A DNA stretch of 64,000 nucleotides. It comes from Mycobacterium sp. DL99. Its GTDB lineage: Bacteria > Actinomycetota > Actinomycetes > Mycobacteriales > Mycobacteriaceae. Shown here piece by piece: positions 24,710 through 32,808 of this stretch; position 1 is the first letter of the stretch; each line of letters opens with the position of its first letter. Where the stretch lies: the NCBI RefSeq assembly GCF_004762045.1, contig NZ_SJOM01000007.1, positions 1 through 64,000 of the forward strand, read 5' to 3'. The notes below the pieces were generated by a model. It saw only the letters and a program-made list of their open reading frames with translations. It ran no database searches and had not been told where the DNA came from. The translations under genes and the position numbers were made by a program.

Positions 24710-25806
24710 CCCACGGAGGATTTGGCGATCCGGGGGATCCGTTCGGCGGGTCCGGTGACCCGTTCGGCGGTACTCCGTTCGGGCAGTATCCGGGCGGGCA
24801 GCAACCCGGCGGACAGTTTCCGGGCGGGCAGCAACCCTTCGGCGGACCCCCGATCGTCTCGGCACCGCCGCCGGCGCCGCCGAACGCGCCGGTCAATACC
24901 TTCGCGACGCTGTCACTGGTGTTCGCTTTCGTATTCGCTCCGGTCGGGGCGGTGCTCGGCCACCTCGGACTGTCGCAGATCAAGCGGACCGGGCAACTAG
25001 GACGCAACCGCGCGTTGACCGGCGTGATCCTGTCCTACGTGGTGATCACCGTTGCCGTTGTGGCACTGGTGGTTTGGGCCGTGATCCCTGGTCCGGCGGA
25101 AACTCCGGTGGCAGGTCCGAGTTCCACCGCCGCGTCCGCGCCTGGTACGACGTCCTCGCCCACCCCGACCACCACGCCGCCGCCGGCGGCGCCCGTCGTG
25201 ACCGAAGCGCAGTTTCCGGGACTGCTGCCCAGCCTCGACGAGGTCAAGGCGGAGGTGAATCCGCTCAGCAGTACCTACGGTGCCACCGACATGACCACCT
25301 GGAATTCCCTCCCGCAAGACGCCTTCACTCCGGCGGGCTGTATGACCGCCATCGCCGCAGGCGCGGTTGATATGTACGAAAACAGTGGTGCGATAACAAC
25401 ATTGACCCGTTCGATCAACGGCCTGCCGGTCAAGACGATGATTCAGCTGGGCGCGATCGACGAACGGATCACGTTGTATCCCGATGCCGCGTCGGCCACC
25501 GCCCAAGCCACGGCGATCGAGCAGCGGTGGAACGGATGCGTCGGCCAGGTCGACCACTTGGTGGGTGCCACCCAGCTGACTTCGAAGTATCAGATCGACC
25601 CGGTGACCAGAGCTGCGGTTGATCCCTCGATAGCGGTGCTGAGAGGCACGACCTTGGACGGGCCGCAGTTGCTTGTGAACACCCCGATTGTCCGGGCTGT
25701 CGCAGCCAAGAACAACGTGGTCGTCGACGTGGTGGTGGCGTTCGGTGCGGATCCCGGCCGCGACGCGGAGACGCTGGCCGCCAAGATTCTGTCGCGCATT
25801 CCGTGA
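24706..25806 (+). CDS. DUF4190 membrane protein with PknH-like extracellular domain, member C
   Basis: The 366 aa paralogue has a longer tail with DPFGG twice and three GGQ(Q)P repeats, then the DUF4190 hairpin (loop IKRTGQLGRNRALTG). A Ser/Thr/Pro stalk and a PknH-like extracellular domain follow (PAGCMTAIAAGA and WNGCVGQVD carry the conserved cysteines). It ends AAKILSRIP. Its start overlaps the pseudogene stop (ATGA). It is probably exported as a two-pass protein with the large domain outside. Confidence 0.8.
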   Translation: MTHGGFGDPGDPFGGSGDPFGGTPFGQYPGGQQPGGQFPGGQQPFGGPPIVSAPPPAPPNAPVNTFATLSLVFAFVFAPVGAVLGHLGLSQIKRTGQLGRNRALTGVILSYVVITVAVVALVVWAVIPGPAETPVAGPSSTAASAPGTTSSPTPTTTPPPAAPVVTEAQFPGLLPSLDEVKAEVNPLSSTYGATDMTTWNSLPQDAFTPAGCMTAIAAGAVDMYENSGAITTLTRSINGLPVKTMIQLGAIDERITLYPDAASATAQATAIEQRWNGCVGQVDHLVGATQLTSKYQIDPVTRAAVDPSIAVLRGTTLDGPQLLVNTPIVRAVAAKNNVVVDVVVAFGADPGRDAETLAAKILSRIP

Positions 25807-25835
25807 CATCTCATGAAAGACAGGAAGATTCCCGT

Positions 25836-26897
25836 ATGAACCAAGGACCGAGCGACCCTTTCCAGAGCGGTGGAGGTGGCTGGCCGGGTGGAGGCGGCCA
25901 GCCCGAACCGCCGCAGTCACCCTGGGTCCCGGCGAACCCCCAGCAGGGTTCGGCCCCACCGGCGTGGGGAGCCGGATCGCCTTCTGCCCCGCCGCCGTAT
26001 CCGCCGCCGCCTCCTGTCGGTACGCAGTGGCAGGCCGGTCCGGCAGGTCCGTGGAACGCACCGCCCATGATGAACGGGCCGTACACCCCGCCGCCCAGCA
26101 ACAAGACGCCGTGGATCATCGGAGGTGTGATCGGCACGGTGCTCCTGCTCTTGGTGGTGATCGTCGTGGTGGCGACCAACCTGACCGGCGGGGATGACAC
26201 GACTGATCGGGCCGGCGCGACCAGCACCACCAGCGCGCGGGCATCGGGGTCCAAGACGACGTCACAGAGCCCGGCGACCACCTCGACATCGGCGGCGGCA
26301 CCCGGTGCTGACGGCAAAGTGGAGGCATCCGAGTTGCAGGGTGTGCTGTTGTCCGTCGAGGAGATCGGCAAGCGGCTGAAGGCTCCGGGTCTGACTGCCG
26401 GACCTGTTGAAACTTCTCTGTCCACCGATCCGGTCACACCGCCGAATTGTGCGGGTGTGTGGGCTCCAGGTGCCGAATCAGCTTATGCTGGTACGGGTTA
26501 CACGGACGTAGTTATCCAGATGGTGCAGGCTGGGCCGGCGGCCCAGGCGGTTCAGGCCGTGGTGCTGTTCCCTGACAACGCGACCGCGGAGGCTGCGTTC
26601 CAGAAACAGCTCAGCGGATGGCGTGGCTGCCGTCCCGGCCCGATCAACGCCACCTACGAGGGGCTGGGTGCCGACACGCTCAAACTCGGTGGCGTCGGAT
26701 ACGACGCGGCGGAACAGTTCATGAACTTGAGCATCTTCACCGATATCACCGGAGCTGCCGATGCCATCGGCTGCAGTCGCGGCTTGGCCCTGCGGGTGAA
26801 TACGATCGCCGACGCTAGGGGATGCTCACGTGACAATCCGACGGCGGGGTTCAGCTTTGCTCGTGAAATCGGCGAAAAGATCACCGGCAAGCGCTGA
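25836..26897 (+). CDS. Single-pass membrane protein with PknH-like extracellular domain
   Basis: The 353 aa protein starts MNQGPSDPFQSGGGG and has a long Gly/Pro/Gln-rich cytoplasmic tail (about residues 1-85). One membrane segment follows (about 90-112, WIIGGVIGTVLLLLVVIVVV), then a Ser/Thr-rich stalk and a PknH-like domain with PPNCAGVWAPG, WRGCRPG, GCSRGLAL and GCSRDN. It differs from its upstream relatives by having one pass instead of the DUF4190 hairpin. The ATG at 25836 is preferred over the longer frame because gaagatt lies just upstream. A hairpin cluster follows the stop. Confidence 0.8.
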   Translation: MNQGPSDPFQSGGGGWPGGGGQPEPPQSPWVPANPQQGSAPPAWGAGSPSAPPPYPPPPPVGTQWQAGPAGPWNAPPMMNGPYTPPPSNKTPWIIGGVIGTVLLLLVVIVVVATNLTGGDDTTDRAGATSTTSARASGSKTTSQSPATTSTSAAAPGADGKVEASELQGVLLSVEEIGKRLKAPGLTAGPVETSLSTDPVTPPNCAGVWAPGAESAYAGTGYTDVVIQMVQAGPAAQAVQAVVLFPDNATAEAAFQKQLSGWRGCRPGPINATYEGLGADTLKLGGVGYDAAEQFMNLSIFTDITGAADAIGCSRGLALRVNTIADARGCSRDNPTAGFSFAREIGEKITGKR

Positions 26898-26908
26898 CTG
26901 GTCCAGGG

Positions 26909-27001
26909 AGGTTGTCCCGCATGGTTTCGGGGCAACCTGTGCCACAAGTGCAGGCCTCCGGGTGTGACCCCGGAGGCTCCCCGCCGGTCAGCCGTACCGG
27001 C
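26909..27001. terminator. Cluster of three hairpins between convergent genes
   Basis: Three inverted repeats lie in the 125-bp gap between convergent genes. Arms are 26909-26918 with 26929-26938 (one wobble), 26954-26962 with 26969-26977 (GCCTCCGGG, perfect), and 26983-26988 with 26996-27001 (GCCGGT). None is followed by a U-run on either strand, which is usual in mycobacteria. They probably terminate transcription from both sides. Confidence 0.65.
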
Positions 27002-27022
27002 CAACCTCCGTGGACATCGCGA

Positions 27023-27985
27023 CTAGCTGGCCCGATTCAGCGTTCCCACCAACTGGTCGATCAAGCCAGGATCCGGTGCACCGGGATAGCCCTGCTCCAG
27101 CGAGACGACAAACAGCACCGACCCGGGTTGGCCGGGGACGGTGGTGGCGACCATCGAGTGCAATGCTGAAGTGCCGGTGCAGTTGTCTCCCTCGATCCCG
27201 GTCACGGTCGCCACGATCTGGACAGCAGGTGTCCCGCCCACCGTGAAGTTGCGGGGTGGGCTCAGGGAAACCGATGGCACCACACCATTTTTGGAGGTGT
27301 AGATGTCGGCGACCAGCTGCGCTTCTCCCTGCACTGCTTCATTGATATCGGGCGTGTTCTTCGCACCGGGAACGCCCGTGACCCCTCGGCTGCCCTTGGG
27401 GCACTGCTCGTTGGGAATCGAGGTCGAACCGCTCATGGTGCGGATCGGGCAGTAGCCGAAAGGCCCGTCGGAGCAGGGCTTTTCCCAGCCCACCATGTCG
27501 GTGCAGGCATTGACTTCCCAGTTGCCGGGTACGGCGTAGTTCAGGGCTCGCGGGCTGGCCACCGGATTCCACCCTGCGGGAGTCTGCGGTGTGGCAGTGG
27601 GGACACGTCCCTCGCACGCCGCCGGCGCCGCCGGTGCCGGCGAGCTGCTGGAAGCGGTGGAGGTCGGTGCGGTGGTGGTACCGGTGGGCTCATCGGTCGC
27701 CGCGGCCGAGGTGGTGGTGGCAATGCCAGCGGTGTCGTTGCCGCGGGAGTTGAACCCCCACAGCGCCAGGCCGACCAGGAGAGTGATCGCAACGACTCCC
27801 GCGACGGTGCCGACGATCAGCGGCGTGCGGCTCCGCTTGGGTGGTTGGTCGGCCGGAGGCGCTTCGCCGTAGCCGGACCATCCGGGGATCGGCTGGTAGT
27901 AACCGCCCGGGCTCGGCGTCTGCGGCGACTGATAGTTTTCGAACGGATCTCCCGGCGGTGGGTTCCATTGCGGTGGATAGGTCAA
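27023..27985 (-). CDS. Single-pass membrane protein with cysteine-rich extracellular domain
   Basis: The 320 aa protein starts at TTG 27985 (TYPPQWNPPPGDPFENYQ) with GAGGGGG upstream. A Pro-rich tail (1-50) is followed by one membrane segment (about 55-77), a Ser/Thr/Pro stalk and an extracellular domain. The domain has several cysteines (PAACEG, VNACTDM, KPCSDGPFGYCP, NEQCPKG, GDNCTG). I do not recognise a characterised function. It shares the N-terminal DPF motif with the plus-strand family next door but is divergent in the extracellular part and on the opposite strand. It may be a further surface component of the same group. Confidence 0.75.
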   Translation of the reverse strand: MTYPPQWNPPPGDPFENYQSPQTPSPGGYYQPIPGWSGYGEAPPADQPPKRSRTPLIVGTVAGVVAITLLVGLALWGFNSRGNDTAGIATTTSAAATDEPTGTTTAPTSTASSSSPAPAAPAACEGRVPTATPQTPAGWNPVASPRALNYAVPGNWEVNACTDMVGWEKPCSDGPFGYCPIRTMSGSTSIPNEQCPKGSRGVTGVPGAKNTPDINEAVQGEAQLVADIYTSKNGVVPSVSLSPPRNFTVGGTPAVQIVATVTGIEGDNCTGTSALHSMVATTVPGQPGSVLFVVSLEQGYPGAPDPGLIDQLVGTLNRAS

Positions 27986-28186
27986 GACTGCCCCCTCTTC
28001 GACGGTGTCGGCTCCATGGCTGTGACCAGCTATCGGCTGGCAGGAGGCGGAGGGTCGACGTTATCGACGCCGGACTGATCGGGCACAGTCCCTCCTGACC
28101 CGGTGTGGTCGTTCACCGAATTATAAGTGACCTGATTCGGCCTTCCCGGCGCCAGATTTTCGGCTATCGGTGCGTGATGACGCCGG

Positions 28187-29050
28187 CTATCGGCGCAACA
28201 GTTCCAGCAGATAGTCGCCGTAGCCGGATTTGGGTAGTTGCTTGGCGCGGGCGGCCAGCTGATCGTCGTCGATGTAGCCGGCCCGCCACGCGATCTCCTC
28301 TGGCACACCGATTTTCAGGCCCTGGCGCCGCTCGATGGTGCGTACGTAGTCACTGGCGTCCAACAGCGAGTCGAACGTGCCGGTGTCCAGCCACGCGGTG
28401 CCGCGGGCCAGAACCTCGACCGTGAGTCGGCCCTGGCTCAGATAGGTCTGGTTGATTCCGGTGATCTCGTATTCTCCGCGGGCCGATGGACGGAGCGATC
28501 GCGCGATCTCGATGACGTCGTTGTCGTAGAAGTACAGTCCCGGCACGGCGTACTGAGATTTGGGAACGGCGGGCTTCTCCTCCAGGGACAGCGCCGTCCC
28601 GTCCGGGCCGAACTCGATGACCCCGTAGGCCGTCGGGTTCGCCACCCAGTAGGCGAATATCGCTCCGCCGTCGACATCCTGGAAGCGCCGCAGGCTCGTG
28701 CCCAGCCCTGGGCCGTAGAACAGGTTGTCGCCCAACACAAGTGCCACGGTGTCGGTGCCGATGTGCTCGGCACCGATGACGAATGCCTGGGCAAGGCCCT
28801 CGGGCTGCGGTTGCACGGCGTAGGTCAGGTTCACTCCGAAGGCAGAGCCGTCTCCGAGGAGGCGCTGGAAAGCCGGGGCGTCGACAGGCGTGGTGATCAC
28901 CAGGATGTCGCGGATGCCGGCCATGATCAGGGTGGACAGCGGGTAGTAGATCAGCGGCTTGTCGTACACCGGTAGCAACTGCTTGCTGACGCCCATGGTG
29001 ATCGGATGGAGTCGTGTGCCGGAGCCCCCGGCCAGAATGATTCCGCGCAC
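28187..29050 (-). CDS. rmlA: Glucose-1-phosphate thymidylyltransferase RmlA
   Basis: The enzyme joins dTTP and glucose-1-phosphate to make dTDP-glucose, the first step of dTDP-L-rhamnose synthesis; rhamnose links arabinogalactan to peptidoglycan in mycobacteria. The 287 aa length is typical. Motifs are [20 protein letters not shown] near the N-terminus, [19 protein letters not shown] and [14 protein letters not shown]. The start is GTG 29050 with GTAGGAAAC upstream. rmlB, rmlC or rmlD are not adjacent. It may be the housekeeping copy placed here or a second copy. Confidence 0.95.
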   Translation of the reverse strand: MRGIILAGGSGTRLHPITMGVSKQLLPVYDKPLIYYPLSTLIMAGIRDILVITTPVDAPAFQRLLGDGSAFGVNLTYAVQPQPEGLAQAFVIGAEHIGTDTVALVLGDNLFYGPGLGTSLRRFQDVDGGAIFAYWVANPTAYGVIEFGPDGTALSLEEKPAVPKSQYAVPGLYFYDNDVIEIARSLRPSARGEYEITGINQTYLSQGRLTVEVLARGTAWLDTGTFDSLLDASDYVRTIERRQGLKIGVPEEIAWRAGYIDDDQLAARAKQLPKSGYGDYLLELLRR

Positions 29051-29148
29051 GTTTCCTACACCCCGACGGCGTTCGCCGGCTTGTCATGGCCCAACACGCC
29101 CGTCACCATAGCGTGCCGACCCGCGCGGGTTCGGCGAAACGGGCGGCG

Positions 29149-29946
29149 TCAACGCAGCAGGTAGGACGCCATGGACAGCGAACCGTAGGTGTATCCGGTG
29201 ACCAAGGTGTCCAGGTTACGTGCGGAATCGGTTGCGGCACCGGCCAGACCGGCGAAGTAGAGCAGCGGGATGAAGTGATCGGGGGTGGGAACCGCGTCCG
29301 CATGGTCCGGGTGCGCTTCGAGGGTGAGGATGTCGGCGGGGGAGTGGATGAGTTGTTCTCTGGCGGCCTCGTCAAAACGCTTGGCCCAGCTGTAGCCGTC
29401 CTGGGGTCGGGCGGGATCCATGGCTGCGAGGTTGTGCACGATGTTGCCGCTGCCGACCACCAGCACGCCGCGTTCACGTAACGGCGCCAGCTTCGCGCCG
29501 AGCTGCAGGTGATACTCGGACGTCTGATTGGCATTGATGGCCAGTTGCACAACGGGTATCGACGCGTCGGGAAAGGCGTGCACCAGCACCGACCAGGTGC
29601 CATGGTCGATGCCCCAGCTGTCCACGTCGGCCCCGACCCAGGTCGGGTGCACCGTATCGCCGACCTCTTCGGCGAACTCAGGCAGTCCCGGCGCCGGGTA
29701 CTGGATCGCGAACAGCTCGCGGGGAAATCCGTAGAAGTCATGGATGGTGCGGGGACGGGGCATCGCGGTGACCGCGGTGGCGTTGATGTACCAGTGCGCG
29801 CTCACCACCAGAATCGCCCGCGGTCGCGGCACGGACTGACCGAAACTGCGCCAGGCCGCGGTGAATCGATTGGACTCGATCGCGTTCATCGGGCTGCCGT
29901 GACCGATGAAGGCGGCGGGCATCAGTCCGGGTGCTGTCATACCCAT
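29149..29946 (-). CDS. LigB/DODA-type extradiol ring-cleavage dioxygenase
   Basis: The 265 aa protein belongs to the class III extradiol dioxygenase superfamily (YgiD/4,5-DOPA dioxygenase type), which binds a metal through histidines. Visible family patterns are PAAFIGHGSPMNAI, ILVVSAHWYI, TIHDFYGFP and GIDHGTWSVLVHAFP. The likely ligands are His in GHGSP, SAHW and DHGTW. The physiological substrate is unknown. The start at 29946 has GGAGGAGG 7 bp upstream. It lies between rmlA and a nitroreductase gene on the same strand, with no functional link visible. Confidence 0.88.
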   Translation of the reverse strand: MGMTAPGLMPAAFIGHGSPMNAIESNRFTAAWRSFGQSVPRPRAILVVSAHWYINATAVTAMPRPRTIHDFYGFPRELFAIQYPAPGLPEFAEEVGDTVHPTWVGADVDSWGIDHGTWSVLVHAFPDASIPVVQLAINANQTSEYHLQLGAKLAPLRERGVLVVGSGNIVHNLAAMDPARPQDGYSWAKRFDEAAREQLIHSPADILTLEAHPDHADAVPTPDHFIPLLYFAGLAGAATDSARNLDTLVTGYTYGSLSMASYLLR

Positions 29947-29979
29947 GGAGAACCTCCTCCGGATGCCGCGGATTCCAGC

Positions 29980-30633
29980 TTAGGGCGCGGGGTTGTCCCA
30001 GCGGTCCAGGCAGACCAGCTCCTCGACCGGGCGACGGCGGACCGGTCCGTGGGAACCTCGCGGCCAACCGATCACGACGTGGCCGGCCAGCATCCAGTCC
30101 TCGGGCACGCCGACGGCCTCGCGCAGCAGTTGTTCACCGCCGTACGAGGCCCAGCTGGTCAGGCAGGCACCGAGACCCTGGGCCCGCGCGGCGAGCAGGA
30201 AGTTCTGCATGGCCGGAAAGATCGAGCCGCCGAGCAGCAGTTCCGAGGCCGTCGGAAAGCGCTGCTGCGTGAACAGCACCGAGGTGAACTCGCCTGCCCG
30301 GTCGTGCAATTCATAGGTGGCGCGATTGGTCCGGGCACGCCGGCTGGTGTCGTTCTCGGCGGGCCGGGTCATGCCGTAGACCGGTTCGATCACCGCCAGG
30401 GCCTGAGCGGCCGCCCTCGCCACCACTGCGCGCTGCTCGGCTGACCGCAGTACGACAAATCGCCAGGCCTGCGCATTCGCGCCCGAGGGAGCCCAGACCG
30501 CGGCCTGCAGGCAGCGGGTCAGCGTTGCGTCGTCGACCGGTTCGTCGGTGAACCGGCGGATGGTGCGTGACGTCGACATCACTTCCCACACGTCGTCGCT
30601 GGCACGGCTCGCAGAAGAGCTGGAAGATGACAT
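29980..30633 (-). CDS. Nitroreductase-family flavoprotein
   Basis: The 217 aa protein shows the FMN-binding nitroreductase fold: STSRTIRRFTDEPVDD near the N-terminus, AVWAPSGANAQAWRFVVL, AMQNFLLAARAQGLGAC and a C-terminal VVIGWPRG. It should use NAD(P)H and FMN to reduce an unknown substrate. The start at 30633 has GAGGGGGG upstream; a shorter start (MSTSRT) 18 codons in would also keep the full domain. Its 34-bp gap to the dioxygenase gene suggests one transcript. Confidence 0.9.
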   Translation of the reverse strand: MSSSSSSASRASDDVWEVMSTSRTIRRFTDEPVDDATLTRCLQAAVWAPSGANAQAWRFVVLRSAEQRAVVARAAAQALAVIEPVYGMTRPAENDTSRRARTNRATYELHDRAGEFTSVLFTQQRFPTASELLLGGSIFPAMQNFLLAARAQGLGACLTSWASYGGEQLLREAVGVPEDWMLAGHVVIGWPRGSHGPVRRRPVEELVCLDRWDNPAP

Positions 30634-30679
30634 GGCCCCCCTCGGATCGCGATTCGCCGGGATGTGCCGAACTTATGTG

Positions 30680-30871
30680 GTGGACGGCGTCGTCATGGCA
30701 GCGGGCCCGGGCTCACCATGTGGCGGTGACGGGGCCGCTGCTGCGGTAGCGTTGCCGGGTGTGCAGGCCAGCGAGGGTCTGACACCTCAGGAGTTCGCAC
30801 TGTTCGAGCTGCCGGAGCAGGTCATGCGGAGCGATCCCGATGTGCCGTCCGGCGGGGATTTGGTGTTCTGA
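30680..30871 (+). pseudogene. Leftover C-terminal tail of the two-pass membrane gene (copy 2)
   Basis: The frame ends VQASEGLTPQEFALFELPEQ and DVPSGGDLVF. This aligns with the last 50 or so residues of the 892 aa membrane protein (VQASDGLPPYNFALFEIP... DVPPGEDMVF), and like that gene it abuts the FN3-like gene. Upstream similarity fades by about 30680 and nothing of the membrane domain is present. The stop overlaps the next ATG (TGATG). A short open frame exists from 30548 or 30632, so a small peptide could still be made, but a decayed duplicate end is the better reading. Confidence 0.7.
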
Positions 30872-32808
30872 TGCCCGATCTGTATCCCGTCGACGATCCG
30901 GACGACGCGGATCCGCGACTGGCGCCGCTGCTTGCGTGGCGCCAGCAGCTGGTCGACTCAGGCGCGGTGGCGGCACGCAGCTTCAAGGAGGCGCATCTGC
31001 GCCTCGTGCTGAGGTCCGGACGCACCGATGTCGAGCAGATCCGCGAGATGTTGCCGGGTTCGGTGGCCGAGCATGCCGAAGAGATGGCCCGGGTGCTGGC
31101 CGAGCTGGAAGCCGGGACCCCCACCGGTACTTCGGAAACTCCGTCGCCGCCTCAGGCCGGAGCCGCGGACGTGCACGCCATTTCGTTCCGTCACGGTGAA
31201 TCCCGGCCCGATGTCGTGGAATTGAGCTGGCCGGACTATGAGGCCAACGGGGGCGTGGTGCTGTACCGGGTGGTCAGCGCCGAGGACCGGGCACCCCGGT
31301 CATCCGAGAACGCCGACCTCGTTGCGGCAACCCCGTTGTCGGCGGCAAGCGATGACCGGCCGTTGACCGGTCCGGTGCGCTACTACCAGGTGTGGGTGAT
31401 CACCGGAACCTCGCGCGCGGACGCCCTGAGCACCCGTCCGGTGCTGCACGCCGCCGGGGTGTTGGTGGCCCCCGTCGGCGACGTGTCCGTCAACGAGGAC
31501 ACCGGCCTGGTCATCGGACAGTGGACGGCACCACCGGCGACCCGCGCCGTGCACGTCTACCGGCTCCCGCTCGACGAGGCCGGCGACGTCGAGGACGACG
31601 AGGCGCGGTACCGGATCCTGACCGACAGCGACAACATGGCCGGGTTCGTCGACGCCGGTGCGGTGCGCGGTAAGCGTTACCGCTATCGGGTGCGGTGCGC
31701 GGTCGACGTCGATGGTGCGGTCATGCTTTCGCAGCCGGTCGACACCGATGTCGAGGTGTCGGCGGTGCTGGCCGCGGTCACCGACATCGATGTCGACACC
31801 GCGTTCGACGGTGAATCGTTCGACGTGTCGTGGGCGGCGCCGGGGGCCGAGGTCGCCCTCTATCTCAGCCAGACCGGTCCGAGTGCCGGCGGTGTCTCCA
31901 CCGAGCTGCCCGAGAATGCCCTCGAGCAGGTCGGGCTGACGCCGGACCTGAGGCTGCGGCATCGGGTTGTCGATCAACCGCAACCAGACGGCAGCCACCG
32001 CACCGTCATGACCGGGGTGCCCTGGCCGCAGGGCTGGAGCCGGGCCTGTGTCACCCCGGTGACGATCCTGGCCGGACGCGCCGTGTTGGGCCGCACCGTA
32101 TCGGCGGTGCACACCGGCACGATCGGGGACATCGAGCTCGTCGAATACTGCAACAAGCAGGTGCTGACCTTCGATTGGCCCGACGGTGCGGCCGGCGTGG
32201 TGGTGACGCTGGCGCCCAAGGATCACGATCCCCGGACGGGTCTGACCGGCAGGACTTTCGAGATCTCGCTGGAGGAGTACGAGAAGTACGGCGGGCTACA
32301 CCTGACCGGTGCGCTTCCGGTGGGTGGATGCTCTCTACATCTGGCGCCGGTGACGTTCTCGGGCGGGCGCCGAGTGACCGGGCCGGTGGCCAGTATCGAA
32401 TACCCGGGCCGGTTGCGACTGCAGTACGCGGTCCGGATCGGCCGCGACGCAGGCGGATTCCCCACCACGGCCACCGTCGCCGTGCGTTCGGAATACGACG
32501 TTCCGGGGTCGCCGTCATTCGTGTTGGTCAACAATCCTCAGCGGCTGCCGTTGAGTGCGCACGACGGTCAGCCGGTCGACGTGGCGCCGCTCAACGCGCA
32601 GGGGCAGCTCGCCGATCAGCCGTCCAAGCAGCTGCGCTGGACCGCACTGACCGCTTCCGGCGAGGGCGAACTCTGGGCCGCGAATGTCAGCGGCCTGCAC
32701 GGGTGGATCCGGCTGTTCGTCAACATTTCCGACCCGATCCAATTGCGCACCGTCGCACTACTGGACCCTCCGGTAGAGACTCTGCAGTTGACCGTGACGG
32801 TGCTATGA
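30871..32808 (+). CDS. FN3-like beta-sandwich protein, copy 2
   Basis: The 645 aa protein is a paralogue of the product at 15610. It shares the leader DDADPRLAPLLAWRQQL, the segment RSGRTDVEQIREMLPGS and the C-terminal core GDIELVEYCNKQVLTFDWPD. It is 54 residues shorter, mainly because the Pro-rich linker after residue 85 is contracted. No signal peptide is seen. The ATG at 30871 overlaps the stop of the decayed upstream frame, and its stop overlaps the GAP1-like start (ATGA). Confidence 0.78.
   Translation: MPDLYPVDDPDDADPRLAPLLAWRQQLVDSGAVAARSFKEAHLRLVLRSGRTDVEQIREMLPGSVAEHAEEMARVLAELEAGTPTGTSETPSPPQAGAADVHAISFRHGESRPDVVELSWPDYEANGGVVLYRVVSAEDRAPRSSENADLVAATPLSAASDDRPLTGPVRYYQVWVITGTSRADALSTRPVLHAAGVLVAPVGDVSVNEDTGLVIGQWTAPPATRAVHVYRLPLDEAGDVEDDEARYRILTDSDNMAGFVDAGAVRGKRYRYRVRCAVDVDGAVMLSQPVDTDVEVSAVLAAVTDIDVDTAFDGESFDVSWAAPGAEVALYLSQTGPSAGGVSTELPENALEQVGLTPDLRLRHRVVDQPQPDGSHRTVMTGVPWPQGWSRACVTPVTILAGRAVLGRTVSAVHTGTIGDIELVEYCNKQVLTFDWPDGAAGVVVTLAPKDHDPRTGLTGRTFEISLEEYEKYGGLHLTGALPVGGCSLHLAPVTFSGGRRVTGPVASIEYPGRLRLQYAVRIGRDAGGFPTTATVAVRSEYDVPGSPSFVLVNNPQRLPLSAHDGQPVDVAPLNAQGQLADQPSKQLRWTALTASGEGELWAANVSGLHGWIRLFVNISDPIQLRTVALLDPPVETLQLTVTVL

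Noticed and set aside
3734..30000. Prophage or integrative element at leuT
   Set aside because: No integrase, transposase, phage structural gene or repeated tRNA 3' end was seen, so I only note a possible hotspot.
31830..32804. Upstream extension of the GAP1-like copy 2 frame by about 325 codons
   Set aside because: The extension overlaps the well supported FN3-like gene in another frame and is Arg/Gly-rich; copy 1 starts at the equivalent of 32805.
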